A DNA stretch of 64,000 bases from Bacteroidota bacterium. GTDB taxonomy: Bacteria > Bacteroidota > Bacteroidia > B-17B0 > Aurantibacillaceae. Made by a program: the position numbers and the translations under genes. The stretch is from assembly GCA_017303905.1 (NCBI GenBank), contig JAFLBH010000001.1:1651809-1715808 (forward strand). The letters are read 5' to 3'. Below are positions 26,201 to 33,908 of the stretch, one piece after another. Numbering within the stretch: position 1 is the stretch's first letter; every line of letters starts with the position of its first letter. Under the pieces are notes generated by a model. That model searched no databases, was not told the DNA's origin, and saw only the letters and a program-made list of their open reading frames with translations.

Positions 26201-26546
26201 CATTTGAATTATTCGGGTCAATTGAAATACAGCCAATAGAATAAGCACCTTGTCCGTCAAAAATCGGATTAAAAGTAACGCCGGCATTCGTAGTTTTCCA
26301 AACACCACCCGCAGCGGCAACAATGTACCATTCACTTTTATTATTAGGATTAACGGCAATGTCGACAATGCGTCCGGAGGTAACTGCAGGGCCAATACTT
26401 CTAAATGAAAGCGAAGAATAAGTTTCAGCTTTTAATAATGGATCTGTAGGTTCAGCCGGTTTTTTGGGTTCTTCCTTTTTTTGAGAAAACAAACTCACTG
26501 ATGCAAAAAGCGCAGCGGTAGTGATAATAGAGGTTACTTTTTTCAT
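23226..26546 (-). CDS. Large exported VPS10/sortilin-like Asp-box repeat protein
   Basis: A 1106-residue protein with a signal peptide (to about residue 22, SLFSQ). The body to about residue 770 is a beta-propeller with at least nine Asp-box or BNR-like motifs such as SEDGGKTWKNV, TTDGGKTWKQV, TSDKGKTWTNI and SNNGGKNWIEI. This is the architecture annotated as VPS10-domain or glycosyl-hydrolase-like. A C-terminal part (about 800-1106) has a beta-sandwich-like region (KKVTWNGRHEI, GKYFAQI) and a helical end. No sialidase catalytic set is evident, so I do not assign an enzyme activity. A strong promoter match lies just upstream. Confidence 0.82.
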   Translation of the reverse strand: MKKVTSIITTAALFASVSLFSQKKEEPKKPAEPTDPLLKAETYSSLSFRSIGPAVTSGRIVDIAVNPNNKSEWYIVAAAGGVWKTTNAGVTFNPIFDGQGAYSIGCISIDPNNSNVIWVGTGENNNQRAVGYGDGVYKSEDGGKTWKNVGLGKSEHIGMIAIDPTNSDNVLVAAYGPLWNSGGERGIYKTTDGGKTWKQVLNVSDNTGFNEVHIDKKRPNIVYATAHQRRRHEWTYISGGPESALYKSTDGGNTWNKLTNGLPAGDVGRIALAISPVNTDIVYAMVEANDDAGGFYKSTDRGASFTRQGGHRTAGNYYMEIFADPKDVNKIYSMDTWAQVSENGGKSFHGMGEKNKHVDNHAIYVDPDNTDHILMGCDGGLYETFDGAANWNYKANLPITQFYRVCVDNSKPFYYIYGGTQDNNSLGGPSRTISATGVTNADWFVTVGGDGFQSRVDPNEPNIVYSEWQYGGLIRYDRKSGEAVDIKPQEKPGEPAYRYNWDAPLIISAFDNKRIYFAANKVFRSDDRGNTWQVISNDLSRGIDRNKLPVMGKVWSMDAVAKNQSTSIYGNITALAESPKNENIIYAGTDDGLIQVTTDGGKNWTKSSTFPGVPAINVGGATSGPLVNFIMTSQHDENVAYAVLNNHRMGDFKPYLVKTSDKGKTWTNITGNLPEKGSTYSMAEDHKNKDLLFCGTEFGFYFSNNGGKNWIEITAGLPQAICVKDIAIQKRENDIVIATFGRGFYIIDDYSLLQNIKKEDLDKKATIFPVKDGLVYNESTPYGHKGKSFQGASFYNVNNPPVGATITWYLKDSYKTIKDKRKEAEKEKIKAGKDVFYPSADSIRLEDKEEAVYTILVITDEQGNEVRKIKQDAKKGMKKVTWNGRHEITSAVNFYTPNPDNPYESEDLGAPAIPGKYFAQIFKVENGVTEALSEKRDFNLTTLQNSTLPLPDQKQMVELNKSLGELRRVMAGSSNYTGGMSERLKYLKKGIQEGPSSSLTLLKDVKELEQQIEAINFVLHGDGSLAKREFETLPGLYGSLENIVWGTWSNSLGATNTYKEKLAEIKEKFKPVYNQISETAKKLADLENKAEGMKLPATPGRLPKWE

Positions 26547-26563
26547 GATAAAAAATTACCTAA

Positions 26564-26594
26564 CAAAGCTAATGGTTTAGGTGAAAGCACCAAA
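26564..26594 (-). promoter_or_regulatory. Promoter of the VPS10-like/DUF2147 operon
   Basis: On the minus strand TTTG (26594-26591), 19 bases, TAGCTTTG (26571-26564): an exact fit to the Bacteroidota pattern, with the ATG 18 bases beyond. Confidence 0.65.
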
Positions 26595-26711
26595 TCGCAA
26601 ACAGGGGGATTTAAGGGGGGAAATGACCTTAATATTAAAATCACGCGAAATGGGGGAGATGATGTTATCAGCTTGAAAAGTAGGACTTTGATGGATGTTT
26701 AGGAGGTTAAA

Positions 26712-26727
26712 TTTAGACTAGTCTAAA
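26712..26727. promoter_or_regulatory. Operator-like perfect palindrome upstream of the DtxR/MntR-type gene
   Basis: TTTAGACTAGTCTAAA is a perfect 16-bp palindrome 40 bases before the regulator's ATG. A degenerate second copy (TTTAGATTAATATAAA, 26734-26749) overlaps the promoter region. The form resembles DtxR/MntR-family operators, so autoregulation by the adjacent regulator is likely. Confidence 0.7.
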
Positions 26728-26755
26728 AAAATATTTAGATTAATATAAATATTTG

Positions 26756-26763
26756 TATATTTG
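26756..26763 (+). promoter_or_regulatory. -7 element of the mntR-mntH operon
   Basis: TATATTTG is an exact TAnnTTTG match whose G is followed by 4 bases and then the ATG (26768), implying a leaderless message. An AATATTTG at 26748-26755 is an alternative. Confidence 0.5.
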
Positions 26764-26767
26764 CATC

Positions 26768-27436
26768 ATGGAAATTTCATTCACAGAAGAAAATTATCTG
26801 AAGGCTATTTTTTCTTTGAGTCGTTTGTATGGCGATGCAGAGGTGAGTACCAATCAGATTTCGGAGCATTTGAATAACAAAGCAGCTTCTGTGACTGATA
26901 TGTTAAAGCGATTAGCAGAGAAGAAATTTATAGATTACAAGCCTTACAAGGGAGTAAGGTTAACGGAAAAGGGACGTAAAACTGCAGTGAAAGTTGTGCG
27001 TAAACATCGTTTATGGGAGGTGTTTTTAGTGGAGAAGTTGAAGTTTAAATGGGATGAAGTGCATGATATCGCCGAACAATTGGAGCATATTAACAGCGAC
27101 GAATTAATTGAGAAGTTGGATTTGTTTTTAGGTCGCCCGAAGCATGACCCGCACGGAGATCCTATTCCGGATGCAAATGGAAAATTCTATGCTCAAAAAT
27201 CAATTGCTCTGGCGGAGGCAAAAGTAAAGCAAGTTTTAATTGTAACCGGAGTGAGTGATCATAGCACTCAGTTTCTTCAATATTTGTCGCAGTCAGGTAT
27301 TGGACTGGGTGATCATTTAAAAGTGGATGAAGTGAATTCATACGATCAATCGCTTAAAGTAAAAGTGAATAAGAATCACGGTTTATTTTTAAGTCATAAA
27401 GTGGCATTAAATATTTTGGTGGAGGTAAAATCATGA
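26768..27436 (+). CDS. DtxR/MntR-family metal-dependent repressor
   Basis: A 222-residue regulator. The N-terminal winged helix is MEISFTEENYLKAIFSLSRL, with the recognition segment ASVTDMLKRLAEKKFIDY and wing YKGVRLTEKGR. The metal-binding and dimerisation domain carries HRLWEVFLVE, HDIAEQLEHI and GRPKHDPHGDPIP. A C-terminal FeoA/SH3-like domain (about 145-222) is present, as in the longer DtxR/TroR type. I use ATG 26768; a TTG five codons upstream lies inside the promoter element. The gene overlaps the NRAMP transporter by 4 bases, which makes Mn or Fe the likely co-repressor; the metal cannot be fixed from sequence. Confidence 0.9.
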   Translation: MEISFTEENYLKAIFSLSRLYGDAEVSTNQISEHLNNKAASVTDMLKRLAEKKFIDYKPYKGVRLTEKGRKTAVKVVRKHRLWEVFLVEKLKFKWDEVHDIAEQLEHINSDELIEKLDLFLGRPKHDPHGDPIPDANGKFYAQKSIALAEAKVKQVLIVTGVSDHSTQFLQYLSQSGIGLGDHLKVDEVNSYDQSLKVKVNKNHGLFLSHKVALNILVEVKS

Positions 27437-29304
27437 CAAAGTCGAGCGGAAAATCATTAGAAGAAGTACACGCCAGCGTGGTTACTTCAGGAAAATCTCG
27501 TTGGAAGAGCTTATTTGCATTTTTAGGTCCGGCCTACATGGTAAGTGTTGGTTACATGGATCCGGGAAACTGGGCTACTGATATTGCCGGTGGTGCACAA
27601 TTTGGTTACAGTTTAATTTGGGTGTTACTAATGAGTAACCTTATTGCTATTTTATTACAAAGCCATTGCGCACGATTGGGAATAGTTACAGGAAAGGATT
27701 TAGCGCAAGCGAGCAGAGAGAGTTATCCTTCATTCATTAATTTCTTTTTATATATTCTTGCTGAAATTGCTATAGCGGCAACGGATATGGCCGAAGTAAT
27801 CGGAATGGCTATCGGTATTCATTTGTTATTTCCTAACGTTTCGCTCCTAACGGCAGTTGTAATTACTGTTTTAGACAGTTTTTTGCTTTTGTTTTTATTG
27901 AATAAGGGAATCCGTAAGATGGAAGCATTCATTTTATCGCTTGTTATGTTAATTGGTGTTTCCTTTTTGATTCAATTACTTATTGCTAAACCTGACATGG
28001 GGGAAGTGGTAAAGGGAATTATTCCCGGTCTGGCCAACGATGAAGCACTTTATATCGCTATTGGTATTATTGGAGCAACAGTAATGCCGCATAATTTATA
28101 CCTCCATAGTTCCTTGGTTCAAACACGAAAAATCGAAAGGAGTCCGGTTGGAATAAAGAAAGCCATAAAGTTTAATGTGATTGATAGTGCTGTTGCTTTA
28201 AACCTGGCGCTATTTGTAAATGCTGCTATTCTCATACTTGCAGCAGCTTCGTTTTTTACTAAGGGAATGAATAACGTAAGCGATATTCAGGATGCCCATC
28301 ATTTGTTAGAACCTATGTTAGGAAGTACCTTGGCTCCGATTTTATTTGCTGTAGCTTTAATTGCAGCGGGACAAAGCTCAACAGTAACCGGAACATTAGC
28401 CGGTCAAGTGGTGATGGAAGGGTATTTGAATTTACGTTTGCAACCATGGATTCGTCGTTTGTTAACGCGGTTAATTGCAATTGTTCCTGCATTTATCACC
28501 ATTTTAATTATGGGTGAACACAGTACGGGAAAGCTTTTGATTTTAAGTCAGGTTATTTTGAGTTTACAACTCGGCTTCGCGGTTATTCCTTTGATTCATT
28601 TTGTGAGCGATAAAAACAAAATGGGTGAATTTGTGATTCCAATGTGGCAAAAAATTATTTCCTGGGTGGCGGCACTTGTTATTATTGGTCTGAATATTAA
28701 AATGGTCATTCATGAATTAACGGATTGGATTGTTGGTTCTGAAAGTCCTTTGCTGATAAGTTTTACTGTGGTGCCTTTATGTTTGTTTTGTTTTTTAATG
28801 CTCTTATATATTATAATAGTTCCATTTATCAGCAAACAAAACATTAAAACAAATACCTTTCATGGCGATTTTAAACCAATAGAGTTTACTGAAGTAAACG
28901 CGTACAAAAAAATCGCGATTACTGTAGATTTCAGCAGTAGTGATAATAAGGCTATTAATAAAGCGATAATGTTGGGAGGGAAGAATGCGGAGTATGTACT
29001 CGTACACGTATTAGAAAGTACTAATGCTGTGGTTTATGGTGAAGATTCGTTTGACATGGAGCGTGAGCAGGATTATCAATACTTGAAAAAATATCAAGAT
29101 CAATTGTCAGAAAAAGGGTTTGTGAGTCATCTTGCATTAACCTATGGTAATCCGAAAACTGCCATTCCTAAATCGGTGAGCGCTCATCAATGTGATATGT
29201 TAGTCATGGGAACGCACGGCCACAAAACATTTAAGGATATTTTGCTGGGTACAACGATTGAAGATGTGCGTCATAACATTTCAGTGCCATTGGTATTAGT
29301 ATAG
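27433..29304 (+). CDS. NRAMP divalent-metal transporter fused to a universal stress domain
   Basis: A 623-residue membrane protein. Residues about 25-455 are an NRAMP (MntH-type) proton-coupled Mn/Fe importer with the canonical metal site: TM1 DPGNWATDIAGGAQ and TM6 GATVMPHNLYLHSS. Residues about 480-623 form a UspA-like domain (YKKIAITVDFSSSDNKAI, YVLVHVLES, MLVMGTHGHKTFKDILLG) with the GxxGH-type nucleotide segment. Ordinary bacterial MntH has only about 410-440 residues, so the tail is an addition that may sense ATP or stress. The start overlaps the regulator stop (ATGA). Confidence 0.93.
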   Translation: MTKSSGKSLEEVHASVVTSGKSRWKSLFAFLGPAYMVSVGYMDPGNWATDIAGGAQFGYSLIWVLLMSNLIAILLQSHCARLGIVTGKDLAQASRESYPSFINFFLYILAEIAIAATDMAEVIGMAIGIHLLFPNVSLLTAVVITVLDSFLLLFLLNKGIRKMEAFILSLVMLIGVSFLIQLLIAKPDMGEVVKGIIPGLANDEALYIAIGIIGATVMPHNLYLHSSLVQTRKIERSPVGIKKAIKFNVIDSAVALNLALFVNAAILILAAASFFTKGMNNVSDIQDAHHLLEPMLGSTLAPILFAVALIAAGQSSTVTGTLAGQVVMEGYLNLRLQPWIRRLLTRLIAIVPAFITILIMGEHSTGKLLILSQVILSLQLGFAVIPLIHFVSDKNKMGEFVIPMWQKIISWVAALVIIGLNIKMVIHELTDWIVGSESPLLISFTVVPLCLFCFLMLLYIIIVPFISKQNIKTNTFHGDFKPIEFTEVNAYKKIAITVDFSSSDNKAINKAIMLGGKNAEYVLVHVLESTNAVVYGEDSFDMEREQDYQYLKKYQDQLSEKGFVSHLALTYGNPKTAIPKSVSAHQCDMLVMGTHGHKTFKDILLGTTIEDVRHNISVPLVLV

Positions 29305-29309
29305 AAATA

Positions 29310-29338
29310 AAAAGCCCCGATTTTATCGGGGCTTTTTT
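29310..29338. terminator. Bidirectional terminator between the NRAMP gene and GAPDH
   Basis: AAAAGCCCCGAT-TTT-ATCGGGGCTTTTTT, a 12-bp stem with T-run between convergent genes. Confidence 0.9.
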
Positions 29339-29342
29339 GATA

Positions 29343-30806
29343 TTAGTAATATACCGGTCTGCGTACTTCTGCAATTTGTTTGCTGAAACGGATAACCTGA
29401 CGGGTGTAACCGTATTCGTTATCATACCATACATAAAGTACAATGCTCTTTTTATCAGGTGAAATGATAGTAGCTTGACTATCGAATACACTCGGACAAG
29501 AAGAACCGATAATGTCTGTAGAAACTAATTCATTAGAAAATGCATACTGAATCTGTTCAACTAAACCTCCGGATAAAGCGTACTTCTTGATAATATCGTT
29601 TACTTGTTCTTTAGTCACTTCTTTGTTCACGTTTAAATTTAAAATCGCTAACGAAACATTTGGAGTTGGTACTCGTACAGAGTTAGCGGTAAACTTACCG
29701 GATAAATGTGGTAATACTTTTTTCAAAGCACTTTCTGCACCCGTTTCAGTAATTACCATGTTTAAGGCAGCAGAACGGCCACGACGGTATTTTTTATGAT
29801 AATTGTCGAGTAAGTTTTGATCGTTAGTATAAGAGTGTACCGTTTCAATGTGTCCTTTCTCAATGCCTAATTCTTTATCAATAACATAAAGGATTGGCAT
29901 GATTGCGTTGGTAGTACAAGATGCCGCAGAAAAAATATTTTCCTTTTTTACATCTACTTTTTCGTGGTTAACACCATAAACAACATTTGGAACGCTTCCT
30001 TTTGCAGGCGCAGTTAATAAAACTTTTGCTATACCTTTTGCTTGTAAGTGACGACTTAACTCTTTATCATCACGAAAAACACCGGTGTTATCAATTAACA
30101 AAGCATCTTTAATTCCATATTTTGTATAGTCAACATCTTCCGGATTTTTCGCATCAATCATGTGTACGGTGTGTCCGTTAATGATTAAAGCTTTATTCGC
30201 TAAATCTTCGATAACCGTTCCCGGGAATGGACCGTGTACTGAATCAGTACGTAATAAATCCGCGCGTTTTACAATTTCATCATCACTGTTTCCGCGTGTA
30301 ACAATCGCTTTTAAACGTAATTGTTCACCTTTACCTGCTTGTGCAATTAATTCGCGTGCTGCTAAACGGCCGATACGTCCAAATCCAAAAAGAACAACAT
30401 CTTTTGGAGTAATGTTGTTTTTATTACCCAAGAAATTTTTCAATTTATCATTGATGAAATCCGTTATGGATTTATAATTAGCTTGTTCTTGGTGCCATTC
30501 ATAAGCTAATTGACCGATATCGATTTTGCTTGGTCCAACATTTGATTTGTATAACTCGTTTGCTATTGCAACTGTATCCTTAACAGTGATAGGTTTTTTC
30601 ACGATATTTTTGGCATACAAGTGAAGGTTCATGATTTCACTGGCGCTGCGATCCACTAATTGGTTTCTGAAAAGTACCAATTCAATTGATTTCTCGAACC
30701 AAAGTTTACCAATAGCGCTGATTAAATCAATCGCTGCTTTTTCATGCTGAATCCAATCACTTAATTGTGTTTGATAATCGCCATTTAATTTTTCAAGTGT
30801 TTCCAT
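29343..30806 (-). CDS. Glyceraldehyde-3-phosphate dehydrogenase, long form
   Basis: GAPDH oxidises glyceraldehyde 3-phosphate to 1,3-bisphosphoglycerate. The Rossmann loop GFGRIGRLAAREL begins near residue 141, the catalytic Cys is in AASCTTNAIMP (about residue 295), and the YDNEYGYTRQVIRFS motif is at the C-terminus. The 487-residue length reflects about 130 extra N-terminal residues that are mainly helical. This longer form occurs in Bacteroidota beside the usual 330-residue enzyme. A TAACTTTG promoter element lies upstream. Whether the enzyme serves glycolysis or gluconeogenesis is not shown by the sequence. Confidence 0.9.
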   Translation of the reverse strand: METLEKLNGDYQTQLSDWIQHEKAAIDLISAIGKLWFEKSIELVLFRNQLVDRSASEIMNLHLYAKNIVKKPITVKDTVAIANELYKSNVGPSKIDIGQLAYEWHQEQANYKSITDFINDKLKNFLGNKNNITPKDVVLFGFGRIGRLAARELIAQAGKGEQLRLKAIVTRGNSDDEIVKRADLLRTDSVHGPFPGTVIEDLANKALIINGHTVHMIDAKNPEDVDYTKYGIKDALLIDNTGVFRDDKELSRHLQAKGIAKVLLTAPAKGSVPNVVYGVNHEKVDVKKENIFSAASCTTNAIMPILYVIDKELGIEKGHIETVHSYTNDQNLLDNYHKKYRRGRSAALNMVITETGAESALKKVLPHLSGKFTANSVRVPTPNVSLAILNLNVNKEVTKEQVNDIIKKYALSGGLVEQIQYAFSNELVSTDIIGSSCPSVFDSQATIISPDKKSIVLYVWYDNEYGYTRQVIRFSKQIAEVRRPVYY

Positions 30807-30829
30807 GAAGGTTAAGAATTTAGAGTTAA

Positions 30830-30837
30830 CAAAGTTA
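30830..30837 (-). promoter_or_regulatory. -7 element for GAPDH
   Basis: TAACTTTG on the minus strand is an exact TAnnTTTG match 23 bases before the ATG. No clear -33 TTTG was seen. Confidence 0.5.
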
Positions 30838-30884
30838 AAAAAAGGTCTTGTTTAGACGGTTTTGTGTTAATATCTGTATAATAA

Positions 30885-30910
30885 AAAACCCCTCAATTGG
30901 AGGGGTTTTT
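30885..30910 (-). terminator. Terminator after ndk
   Basis: CCCCTC and GAGGGG arms with flanking A and T runs lie between ndk and the GAPDH promoter region. Confidence 0.8.
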
Positions 30911-30917
30911 AGTCTAT

Positions 30918-31337
30918 TTAAAATCGTTCTAGTTGCGAGAAGAAGAAGTTAGCTTCGATTTCTGCGTTTTCATCGCTGTCAGAGCCGTGAATAGCGTTTG
31001 CAGCAATAGATTTAGCGAACATTTTACGAATAGTGCCTTCTTCAGCTTTCGTTGGATCCGTTGCCCCAATTAATTTTCTGAAATCTGCTACTGCGTTATC
31101 TTTCGTTAATACAGCTGCAACGATAGGACCGCTGCTCATATAAGAAACAAGCTCTCCGTAAAAAGGACGCTCTTTGTGAACCGCATAAAATTGGCCTGCC
31201 TGCTCAGGGCTAAGGCGTAAATATTTCATAGCAACAATGCGGAATCCGCCCTCGTTGATTTTTGCTAAAATCGGACCAATGTTGTTGGCTTCAACCGCAT
31301 CGGGTTTAAGCATAGTAAATGTGATTTTTCCTGCCAT
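30918..31337 (-). CDS. ndk: Nucleoside diphosphate kinase
   Basis: NDK balances nucleoside triphosphate pools by phosphate transfer through a His intermediate. The 139-residue protein starts [17 protein letters not shown] and has the active-site motif [20 protein letters not shown]. The length is standard. It is transcribed alone from a well-matched promoter and ends at a strong hairpin. Confidence 0.97.
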   Translation of the reverse strand: MAGKITFTMLKPDAVEANNIGPILAKINEGGFRIVAMKYLRLSPEQAGQFYAVHKERPFYGELVSYMSSGPIVAAVLTKDNAVADFRKLIGATDPTKAEEGTIRKMFAKSIAANAIHGSDSDENAEIEANFFFSQLERF

Positions 31338-31359
31338 TTTGGTTTTAAATTAATGGGCG

Positions 31360-31391
31360 CAAAGATACTTATTACCTTGTATCTGTGCAAA
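31360..31391 (-). promoter_or_regulatory. Promoter of ndk
   Basis: TTTG (31391-31388), exactly 20 bases, TATCTTTG (31367-31360), then 22 bases to the ATG. This is one of the best Bacteroidota promoter matches in the window. Confidence 0.7.
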
Positions 31392-31482
31392 TATGCCAAA
31401 TAAGTCGGTTTTAGCCTCTTTTGGTGATATCTTAGTTTTAAAATCCCCTCTATAAAACGTAATTTTAGGGTCTGTTATAAGA

Positions 31483-32493
31483 ATGAAAAAAACCGAAGTA
31501 AATAAACTGAAAGTCCTTCTGAAAAAGGCTAAAAGTAGTGTTATAGTTACACATTGGAGTCCGGATGGAGATGCCATGGGCTCCTCCCTGGCACTGTTTA
31601 ATTATTTAACCAAGATGAAAAAGAAGGCTACCGTAGTGGTGCCAAATGAATATCCCGAGTTTTTGCACTGGATGCCGGGTGATGCTAAGGTTTTGAATCA
31701 TCAATCGGAACCTGAAAAGGTGGCCAGGTTAATCGAAAAGGCAGATGCGGTATTTACCTTGGATTTTAACTCATTTAAGCGCTTAGAAAAATTAGGTGAA
31801 CTGGTAGAAAAAAGTAAAGCCACAAAGATATTAATCGATCATCATCAACAACCGGATGCTTTTGCTCAAATTGTTTTTCATGACGTAAAGGCCTGCAGTA
31901 CTTGCGAATTGGTGTATGATTTGATTGTAGCCTTGGGAGGTAAAAAACACATCGATAAAAAAATCGCTTCGTGTTTATACACCGGATTAATGACAGATAC
32001 CGGCTCTTTCCGCTTTTCATCGGTTACCGCCAAAACACATTTAATATTAGCTGATTTATTAGAGAAGGGCGCTGTTCCAAATCAAATTCATGAAGCGGTG
32101 TATGATACCTATGCAACAAATCGTTTAAAATTATTGGGTCATTCATTATCACAAAAAATGGTGGTAATGCCCGAAAAGCATTTAGCATTTATCTCCTTAA
32201 CGGAAGATGAATTGAATCATTTCAGTTATCAGAAGGGTGACACAGAAGGTTTAGTCAACTATCCTTTATCCATTAACGGAATTAAATTTTCAGGATTTTT
32301 CGCAGAGATGGACGGGATAATTAAAGTATCTTTCAGAAGCAAAGGAAAGTTTGATGTGAATAAATTCGCGCGTGAATATTTTAGCGGAGGAGGACATATC
32401 AATGCAGCCGGTGGAAAAAGTGATTTGAATATGAATGAAACTATCAGCAAATTTCTAACTATAATCAATAAACCTGATTTTAAGGTAGTGTAG
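31483..32493 (+). CDS. nrnA: DHH-family oligoribonuclease/pAp phosphatase (NrnA-like)
   Basis: A 336-residue DHH/DHHA1 phosphoesterase that degrades short RNA oligomers and/or dephosphorylates pAp. Motifs: THWSPDGDAMGSS near the N-terminus, the DHH signature in KILIDHHQQPDAF, MTDTGSFRFSSV, and the C-terminal DHHA1 loop SGGGHINAAGG. The length is typical. It heads a run of plus-strand genes and is divergent from ndk. Confidence 0.92.
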   Translation: MKKTEVNKLKVLLKKAKSSVIVTHWSPDGDAMGSSLALFNYLTKMKKKATVVVPNEYPEFLHWMPGDAKVLNHQSEPEKVARLIEKADAVFTLDFNSFKRLEKLGELVEKSKATKILIDHHQQPDAFAQIVFHDVKACSTCELVYDLIVALGGKKHIDKKIASCLYTGLMTDTGSFRFSSVTAKTHLILADLLEKGAVPNQIHEAVYDTYATNRLKLLGHSLSQKMVVMPEKHLAFISLTEDELNHFSYQKGDTEGLVNYPLSINGIKFSGFFAEMDGIIKVSFRSKGKFDVNKFAREYFSGGGHINAAGGKSDLNMNETISKFLTIINKPDFKVV

Positions 32494-32497
32494 TGCT

Positions 32498-33004
32498 ATG
32501 GCCGGCTTTTTTAAAAACTGGGTATTAAATAACGAATTCAAAAAAGTAAATTCCGCTAGTCAGTCGGTAAACTGGGCAGATGTAAAAAACATTTGCCTGG
32601 TAATCCCTAATGACAATGCATCAGTATCTGCCGCCCAAGTTTTTAAAACCGAATGCCAAAAACCGGTAGATGTTATAACATACACTAACGATAAGATAAC
32701 CGTAAATAATCAAGTGCATCTTTCGTTGAATAAGAAAAGCTTGAATTGGTTGGATATTCCTGTTCAGGAAGTAATGACAAAATTACAACAGAAAAATTAC
32801 GACATTGTTATTTGTGGCGATTTGCAAGGAGACTCGACATTGAGGGCAATTACACTTCTAATAAAGACGAAATGCAGGGTAGGCTTAGAAGGCTTAGATT
32901 ACAGTAAACATTTCACTATTTCGATTGCTATGTCGCCTTCAGATGGTATTGGCAACTTTTTAAAACAAGTTCTAAAATATTTGAGCTTAGTTAAGACCAA
33001 CTAA
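32498..33004 (+). CDS. Conserved Bacteroidota protein (DUF6913-like)
   Basis: A 168-residue soluble protein. Visible features are KNWVLNNEFKKV at the N-terminus, an alternating alpha/beta pattern (NICLVIPNDNASVSA, VDVITYTN), and a conserved-looking DIVICGDLQGDSTLR near residue 112. No signal peptide or catalytic motif is recognised. It starts four bases after nrnA, so it is probably co-transcribed with it. The DUF6913 label is from memory of proteins in this position and is less certain than the gene itself. Confidence 0.7.
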   Translation: MAGFFKNWVLNNEFKKVNSASQSVNWADVKNICLVIPNDNASVSAAQVFKTECQKPVDVITYTNDKITVNNQVHLSLNKKSLNWLDIPVQEVMTKLQQKNYDIVICGDLQGDSTLRAITLLIKTKCRVGLEGLDYSKHFTISIAMSPSDGIGNFLKQVLKYLSLVKTN

Positions 33005-33014
33005 ACTAATTTAT

Positions 33015-33022
33015 TACTTTTG
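33015..33022 (+). promoter_or_regulatory. -7 element for dapA
   Basis: TACTTTTG matches TAnnTTTG, followed by TTAT and then the dapA ATG (33027), which gives a leaderless start. No -33 element is clear. Confidence 0.4.
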
Positions 33023-33026
33023 TTAT

Positions 33027-33908
33027 ATGGCAAATTTAGATTTAACAGGCACAGGTGTTGCAATTGTAACACCTTTTAAAAAAAATGGAACCGTTGATTT
33101 TCCGGCTTTAAAAAAATTGGTTAATCATTTAATTAATGGTAAGGTTGAATATTTGGTAGTAATGGGTACTACCGGTGAATCGGTTACATTAAGTAAGGAA
33201 GAGAAACAAGAGGTGATGGATTGTGTTGTAAAAGAAAATAAAAAGCGTGTTCCTTTAGTGCTTGGTGTTGGTGGAAACAATACAACTGAGATTGTAAAAC
33301 AAATTGAAAAAGTAGATTCGAAAAATTTCTCAGCGATTTTATCAGTTTCTCCTTATTACAATAAACCGTCTCAGGAAGGAATTTATCAGCATTATAAAGC
33401 AATTTCCAAAGCAAGCAAATTACCAATCATTCTTTATAATGTTCCGGGAAGAACTTCTTCTAATATTTCGGCAGACACTACTCTGCGTTTAGCAAAGGAT
33501 TTTAAAAATATTGTTGCTATCAAAGAAGCTTCAGGAAATCTGGCGCAGTGTATGCAGATTATTAATGGTCGTCCGAAAAACTTCCTGGTGATTAGCGGCG
33601 ATGATAATTTAACCTTGCCTATTATTGCGTGTGGTGGTGATGGCGTTATATCTGTTGTAGCGAATGCTTATCCAAAGGATTTTTCTGACATGGTGCGCGC
33701 TGCGTTAAATGATGATTTAGATACTGCGCGCAAACTGCATTATAAATTAATGGACTTTACTGATTTGTTGTTTGCTGATGGTAATCCTGGTGGTATCAAG
33801 TGCGCTTTAAACGCGTTAAAAATTACCGAAACCTATGTTCGTTTACCGTTAGTTGAACCAAACGATAAAGTAAAACAAAAAATTAAGGAATTTGTAAAAA
33901 AGCATTAA
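33027..33908 (+). CDS. dapA: 4-hydroxy-tetrahydrodipicolinate synthase
   Basis: DapA condenses pyruvate with aspartate semialdehyde, the first committed step to lysine and meso-diaminopimelate. The 293-residue TIM barrel shows VMGTTGESVTLSKEEK, the Tyr motif LYNVPGRTSSN, the Schiff-base Lys in IVAIKEASGN, and VISGDDNLTLPIIACGG. The length is standard. The last base of its stop is the first base of the next gene's ATG (TAATG), so the phosphoribosyltransferase is coupled to it. Confidence 0.97.
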   Translation: MANLDLTGTGVAIVTPFKKNGTVDFPALKKLVNHLINGKVEYLVVMGTTGESVTLSKEEKQEVMDCVVKENKKRVPLVLGVGGNNTTEIVKQIEKVDSKNFSAILSVSPYYNKPSQEGIYQHYKAISKASKLPIILYNVPGRTSSNISADTTLRLAKDFKNIVAIKEASGNLAQCMQIINGRPKNFLVISGDDNLTLPIIACGGDGVISVVANAYPKDFSDMVRAALNDDLDTARKLHYKLMDFTDLLFADGNPGGIKCALNALKITETYVRLPLVEPNDKVKQKIKEFVKKH

